Positions 7,950 through 12,430 of a stretch of DNA of 12,430 nucleotides are shown piece after piece. The notes under the pieces were generated by a model. The model ran no database searches and had not been told where the DNA came from. It saw only the letters and a list, made by a program, of their open reading frames with translations. Within the stretch, counting starts at the first letter, position 1. Each line of letters starts with the position of its first letter. Source of the stretch: Stephanodiscus triporus (taxonomy: Eukaryota > Bacillariophyta > Thalassiosirophyceae > Thalassiosirales > Thalassiosiraceae); assembly GCA_036939755.1 (NCBI GenBank), contig JALLAZ010000995.1, positions 1 through 12,430 on the forward strand. Direction: 5' to 3'. A program made the translations under genes and the position numbers.

Positions 7950-8427
7950 TTGTGGTAAAATCTACAGCACTACGTATTAATTCCTACATAAAATCCGTTT
8001 TCATTGCCGTAAAACACACCCCCCCCTCCTTTTTTGAGATCGACGATGGTAAAAAAATGCCATAATACATCGGGACACATGAAAATTGACCCCCTAAACA
8101 TTGGTCCGCTCAAACCGCCACTCGGGCGGAACAACTAGAGACCATGGCAAACATGGCATCATTGACCATTCTTAAGACAACAGCAGTTTTCACTGTCGTC
8201 TAGGCCAGCAAACCAAAGCTGAATTCAGCTACTTTGGCTGAATTCAGCTAGGGGTACATAACAACCAAGATAGATAGGCTCATCTCCTATCACCCACTTT
8301 GATGGAATTCTGACAGGTTAAGAGTACCAATAAATTTTCCTCGCCTGTGGCTTGGAAAAATGTGCTGAAACTCAGCGGATTCATCATCCATATTCTGACA
8401 AATTGGTCGCCCCGTCGGTGGCCGCTG
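7950..8427. other. No gene; small EcoRI-site palindromes
   Basis: No supported gene. Two copies of a self-complementary sequence lie close together: AGCTGAATTCAGCT (8217-8230, perfect palindrome) and GCTGAATTCAGC (8237-8248). The rest is mixed-composition DNA up to the left end of the short GTCGGC element. Confidence 0.4.
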
Positions 8428-8435
8428 AGCTGCTC

Positions 8436-8752
8436 AGCTTGGCTGTTAATGTCAGCATTGTGTTTGGGATTTTTTCCCCAAAAAATGACAGACACGCCAA
8501 CATGTCACGCCAACATGTCAGCGCCAGCACAGACAATGTCTGCGACATCCAGGGGGGGGGTGGTTAGTAGATCAACATTTTCGCACATCTGCATTCTTCC
8601 TACATACAAAAATCATCTGTTCATGGTACATCAATGTCAGAAAATCATGACACAAAAGTGTGCCGACACACAAGAAAACATGTCGCCAAAATTGGCCTGT
8701 TTGGGCAAAATTGGCGACATTTCGCCTTGTCGCCGACATTACCAGCCAAGCT
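8436..8752. mobile_element. Short MITE of the GTCGGC family
   Basis: The left end AGCTTGGCTGTTAATGTC is the inverted match of the right end GACATTACCAGCCAAGCT. AGCTGCTC occurs directly before the left end (8428-8435) and again overlapping the right end (8749-8756). This leaves the exact target duplication ambiguous (4-8 bp). Left-end sequence matches the long copy (GCATTGTGT, GGGATT, run of T then CCCC), and 8631-8694 aligns with 5765-5828 through GACACAAAAGTG, CCGACACAC and ATGTCGCCAAAATTG. At about 320 bp with no coding sequence it is a classic non-autonomous miniature element. Compared with the other copies it has lost many CG dinucleotides. Confidence 0.75.
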
Positions 8753-8812
8753 GCTCGGATTTGACTAGTTCTTAAACTTTGAACTACCGCTATTGGATTA
8801 CTGTGATCATAC

Positions 8813-9070
8813 ATGTCTCAATCATCAGACATGCGGTCTCTTCTCTCATGCGCCAATGCAGACATGGTGTGGACCACTACCCCAGCACCACCGCCGGATC
8901 CTGGGGAGCATTGCACGAGCCGCCACTCACTGGGCTTGCCCCCTTTGCCGACCACTGGTGTCAGTGATGACACGGTGACCCAAGTGGTAGCGCTGGATGA
9001 GCACCTGACTGCACACATCCATGCTCCGATGCCACACAAGCATTTGGTGTGTGAGTCTATTGCACTATGA
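8813..9070 (+). pseudogene. Candidate 5' part of the retroelement gag region
   Basis: An open frame encodes MSQSSDMRSLLSC at the start, a Pro-rich stretch (TTTPAPPPDPG) and a C-terminal HLTAHIHAPMPHKHLV segment. Same strand and position, upstream of the clear gag remnant, suggest it is its N-terminal part. I cannot recognise a domain in it. About 280 bases with stops in all frames separate it from the next recognisable coding stretch. Confidence 0.35.
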
Positions 9071-9352
9071 CATAAGGATGCTGTGATCTCACCTTTGAAG
9101 ATGGATACGACTACTCTCCCCTCGCTTGACGGGTGTCCCTTGCATGATTGGTGTCGATATTGGCCAAGAAGACAGAGTCAGAGATGCGATTAAGGCATTA
9201 GTCCATGACAATGCACCAACAGGGTGACAACCAAGGGGGGGAATCCATGGGTGTGGTGTGCACCTGCTCAAGCTTGAGACCAGGATGACAAAGAGGATGA
9301 AACTCTTGGTGGTGAAATAATCTCCCCCAGGAATGCAGGTTGCTATTGTCAG

Positions 9353-10785
9353 GCTATTGATGAGAAAATCAGCCCATTGGACATAGCACGACTTGGGAAT
9401 GTAAGGTATCATGGTGGCGTCCATGGTTACCACCCATTAACCATGTCAATTGTCCATCATTGTGATTACATGGAAATAAACTTGACTGATGTCTCCTGAG
9501 TTATAGCAACATCATTCATCTCCACACTACGATATGTGACAATTGGGACCACCCAAGGGGATACTACAAAGGCCCTCAGCTGGAACGTATCCTGGAGAAA
9601 GGACCCAGGTTGTTCCCTCAATTGGCAAAGTTTGACATGGAGTCGACGGTGGAATTCTACAGCAACTTTCATAAAATGGCAATGATTTATATCTGTTGCC
9701 AGTTAAGCTGTTTGACTGCGTGAGCATCAAGATAGGGTTTGAGGCTCTCTGCCCACTGGGACTCGAGTTGCCAAAATATGCCTTGATAGCTCGTGTCTTG
9801 ATGGAATTACTTCCCCGACTTCTACCTTGTCCAGACACACAGGTGTCATCTATCGTGAATATGGTTTGCATGGAATCTGGGAATGGGTATGATCTCCTTT
9901 GGCATATCATGACATTGTCGGTGCCAGGATTTGACCCGACAAGGAAGATATCTTTCATTTTGCTCTTTCCTTCCTCCTCTACTTTCGCCTCCAATGAAAG
10001 AAGGGTGTGGTACAGGACGATAGGACACAAAGTATTTCTTTCCTCAATGCCATAACGGAACCGGCATACGCAGATGTGCTCACAACACTATATACGTGTG
10101 TGACAAACTACATCTCGGGGCTGGATGATGGATACCTCCCAACAAACCTCTGTGTTATGGGTCTTGTTGCACAACTAAATTCTAATGCACGCACACGTCC
10201 ACAGGCTGTCCTCCCAAGGGTGAATTGAACCTTGGGTGACAATATGGACACAAGGGAGTGCCAAATGGCAATTCAGGATTCTCCGATGGTGGCTCGATGT
10301 CAGATGACTGCAGCACCCCATGGGATGTTCGTGGCAGTTGTGAGGAATCTAGACATTATCAGGTACTACTGCTTGCCCATACGTTCAAGGTGGCAGGGAC
10401 GGTGGTCACATGGGTCAATCCTCTGCACCGTATGGGCGTTTTGCCCGCCCCGACTGAAATGATGGTGAATATTGGCCTGATATCATTTGTGATGCATGCC
10501 AGAGAAAGGGGCATGCCGTGGCTAATTGTGATGTCCTGGCTATTGCACTCTTTATTGAGAAATATAAACACGACCTCTCAGATGACGACAAAGACAGTAT
10601 TGATATGAGTTGGCTTGAGTGACAGTGTGCAGCAGTTGGGAATCCAAAGAAGATACCATGTCAGGTTATGAAGGCCTATCTTGACCTCCTTGATTTGATG
10701 GTCAATGAATTAGACAAGCAGATGTGTTGGGACTGTTGGCTGGAAGGGGCAGACGTGGATGACTTTCCCACAGACAGAATGACTA
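9353..10785 (+). pseudogene. Decayed retroelement gag-like gene with CCHC zinc knuckle
   Basis: Coding stretches follow one another in changing frames. 9353-9496 gives ISPLDIARLGNVRYHGGVHG. About 9547-9680 gives LAKFDMESTVEFYSNF. About 9680-9960 gives DCVSIKIGFEALCP and SGNGYDLLWHIMTLSVPGFD. About 10030-10225 gives NAITEPAYADVLTTL and DDGYLPTNLCVMGL. 10476-10785 carries a CX2CX4HX4C knuckle (Cys codons at 10488, 10497 and 10527, His at 10512), then LAIALFIEKYKHDLSDD and QMCWDCW. The knuckle marks a nucleic-acid-binding Gag protein. The surrounding motifs match gag-like proteins I recall from diatom retrotransposons. In-frame stops (9497, 10226, 10620) and several frameshifts show it is dead. 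It continues beyond the palindromic insertion into the protease region. Confidence 0.7.
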
Positions 10786-11379
10786 GGATCGGTTGCAGCT
10801 AAAATCAAATATTCGGTTATTTGATTATCGATGCCTATTTCTGATTATACATTATTCCGTTAGCTAAAAAAAATTGAATATAGATAACCCAAAATCGTCC
10901 TCAGTAAGTCATATTCGATGTTACATGGCTTGCAAACCATGTAAAATTGAATATACATGACATGGCGGGTCATGTAAAATTGAATATAGAATTCTCATAT
11001 TCGATTTTACATGATCGCCAGCCATGTAATATTAAATATAGGAATTCTATATTCGATTTTACATGGTTTTTGCACTGTGTGATATTGAATATGGGAATTC
11101 CATATTCAATTTTACATGGCACGAAAGCCATGTAATATTGAACATGGGAAAGGCATGCACATATTCAATGTTACATGGCTTGCAGGCCATGTATATTCGA
11201 ATTTACATGGTCTATTCTAGCCATGAATATTCTGATATTGGGAATATTTAATATTACATGATTTTGGTGCCATGTAAAATTGAATATTGGCATCTAAATT
11301 CATATATCCGAATATTTGATACATCATGGGCAGCTAAATTTGGAAATTCCAAATATTCGAATTTAGCTGCACCAGATCC
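10786..11379. mobile_element. 594-bp TIR element made of alternating inverted repeats
   Basis: The ends are a 31-bp imperfect inverted repeat (26 of 31 match): GGATCGGTTGCAGCTAAAAT at 10786 and its counterpart ending at 11379. Between them, copies of CATATTCGATTTTACATGGC and its complement GCCATGTAAAATTGAATATG alternate about seven times. Short hairpin loops (TTGCAAA, ATCGCCAGC, ACGAAA, TTGCAG) are followed by GAATTC-type junctions. It has no coding capacity. It sits inside the gag-protease remnant, so it inserted there. A clear target duplication was not found. Confidence 0.75.
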
Positions 11380-11401
11380 AATGCATTGGGGGGAATCATA
11401 T

Positions 11402-11881
11402 TCCTAGGACTTCCATTCCATTGCCGGCGCCAAATGCAATGGTTTGTACTCTGTCAGCTACAACAGGGGAACAATAGCCAGTTGTTGGATGTAGCAATTC
11501 ATCATCCCACGCCCCCTCTGTTTCATTCCCTGAAAAGACGAACAATTTTTCACCTCCTATTATGGTGCCAATAGGCCGGTCATGTATGGTTTTCTGCCCT
11601 CCTCCAGAGCCCCCTCCAAAGACATTGGCCTTACACAGTATGTTGGAATGCATCCCTCCGGAGGACAAGAAGGTGGAATTCACCTTGTGTTTCCGTGTGG
11701 GGGAACGGCGGGTGTCGTCCGCCGTTCGGGGTATGATATGACATATGTGACACGACTACTGGTTCCACAGGATAGCCCCCCCATCCTCTCCCTCAACGAC
11801 AATAATGCCTCGTGGAATAAGATGTTCCACTGGATAAGGCCTGGCCTACACCAAAAACATACTTTCGTCAGGGTTCCATAA
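11402..11881 (+). pseudogene. Frameshifted gag-to-protease linker of the retroelement
   Basis: Two partly overlapping plus-strand frames look coding. One runs from about 11402 with SIPLPAPNAMVCTLSATTGE, an early stop and then MLECIPPEDKKVEFTLCFRV. The other (to 11881) carries YDMTYVTRLLVPQDSPPI and NNASWNKMFHWIRPGLH. Neither has a domain I can name. They lie on the same strand between the gag remnant and the protease and are probably its broken middle. Confidence 0.45.
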
Positions 11882-12234
11882 TGGACCCCGTTATTATGGA
11901 TCATTCGGCATTGCCAGTGACCCCGTTTGAGTTCCCATTTGATATGCCATTGTCATGCCAATCCCTCTCAAGTTTTGATGTGGAAGTTTGGCAATATACA
12001 TCTATGGACAGTGTGATCAGGGTTGAGGGTTTCCCACGGGTATATGGTCTCAGAGGCAATGAAGGATCCTATGTGAAAGTCATGAGGGCAGCTATTCCAA
12101 TGGATGCTATCGACAACCCATCTTTAATGGATGGTGGTGCAAATCTATGCAGCACGAGAATATTGAGTCTCTTGGTTGACATTGAATCAATCCCTCCTCT
12201 TCCAATTTCAGTTGCTACAACTATTGCTGCACCA
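11881..12234 (+). pseudogene. Retroelement aspartic protease region, 3' end cut by a TIR element
   Basis: Frame 1 from ATG 11881 stays open to the window end. It encodes PVTPFEFPFDMPLSCQS, then RVYGLRGNEGSYVKVMRAAI and the core NPSLMDGGANLC (Asp codon at 12130), followed by SLLVDIESIPPLPISVATT. D-[S/T/G]-G-A after a hydrophobic residue is the active-site motif of retropepsin-type proteases, which process Gag-Pol and act as dimers. Here it reads DGGAN. The second conserved part of the fold is lost because the GTCGGC element begins at about 12235. Whether frame 1 continued unbroken from gag cannot be seen. Confidence 0.6.
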
Positions 12235-12430
12235 AAAAGCTTGGCGGGAAATGTCGGCGTCGTGTCGGGGATTTTTTCCCCAGAAAACGGCCAACATGCC
12301 GACATGTCCGCGCCATGTCGCCGACACGACACAGATCATGTCGGCGACATCGGGCCATGTCGGCTCTTCAGATGTGCCGACATGTCGGTGTCGGCATGCC
12401 GATTACCCGACATGTCGGCGCATAACGGTG
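12235..12430. mobile_element. Left end of a third GTCGGC-family TIR element (continues beyond window)
   Basis: AGCTTGGCGGGAAATGTCGG matches the left ends at 4363 and 8436. GTGTCGGGGATTTTTTCCCC and CCAACATGCCGACATG then follow in the same order as in the long copy. The rest is dense in ATGTCGG/CCGACAT motifs on both strands and includes a 12-bp perfect stem, 12315-12326 with 12339-12350. The right end is outside the window. This copy keeps the most CG dinucleotides of the three, so it looks youngest. Confidence 0.75.

Noticed and set aside
8347..8775. 142-codon plus-strand frame across the short MITE
   Set aside because: It is translated MITE sequence with the same GTCGGC-derived residues as the other copies and no protein motif.
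10900..11300. Regularly spaced repeats resembling a CRISPR array
   Set aside because: Repeats alternate in orientation, spacers are short and similar, and the setting is eukaryotic. It is a palindrome array inside a TIR element.
11396..11683. Minus-strand frame with Gly-rich stretch
   Set aside because: The plus strand here continues the retroelement remnant. The minus frame has no recognisable motif.

Overview
The window looks like nuclear DNA from a diatom (stramenopile alga). The evidence is a spliced gene with short GT-AG introns (about 85-131 nt), a secreted protein with PSxNPS repeats of the kind common in diatom surface proteins, and three kinds of transposon remnant whose protein motifs I associate with diatom genomes. 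Species cannot be named from sequence alone. No bacterial features, tRNA, rRNA or CRISPR array are visible.

Positions 350-3321 hold the only gene that looks intact: a multi-exon plus-strand gene for a secreted or cell-surface protein. It has a signal peptide, a duplicated exon module, a cysteine-rich N-glycosylated domain, a perfect 36-bp tandem repeat coding Pro/Ser-rich linker, a second extracellular domain and a Pro/Thr/Lys tail. One splice junction (about 1549-1650) is unresolved, so it may be two adjacent units. Its 3' flank carries five degenerate tandem repeats.

From about 4360 to the end the window is a transposon graveyard with nested insertions. A family of elements with CTTGGCTG-type terminal inverted repeats and GTCGGC-rich subterminal hairpins is present three times: 4364-5866 (1.5 kb), 8436-8752 (short MITE) and from 12235 off the end. 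The long copy encloses a minus-strand histone H3-like gene with an unusual tail and an altered alphaN-alpha1 junction. It interrupts a minus-strand piggyBac-type transposase remnant, which breaks at the base where the terminal repeat begins.

Positions 8813-12234 carry a decayed plus-strand Gag and aspartic-protease region of a retroelement. A 594-bp element made almost wholly of alternating inverted repeats interrupts it, and the third GTCGGC element then cuts into its protease. Several inactivating changes in these remnants fit CpG-to-TpG transitions, which suggests decay of methylated DNA. The most interesting items are the H3-variant gene inside a terminal-inverted-repeat element and the palindrome array.
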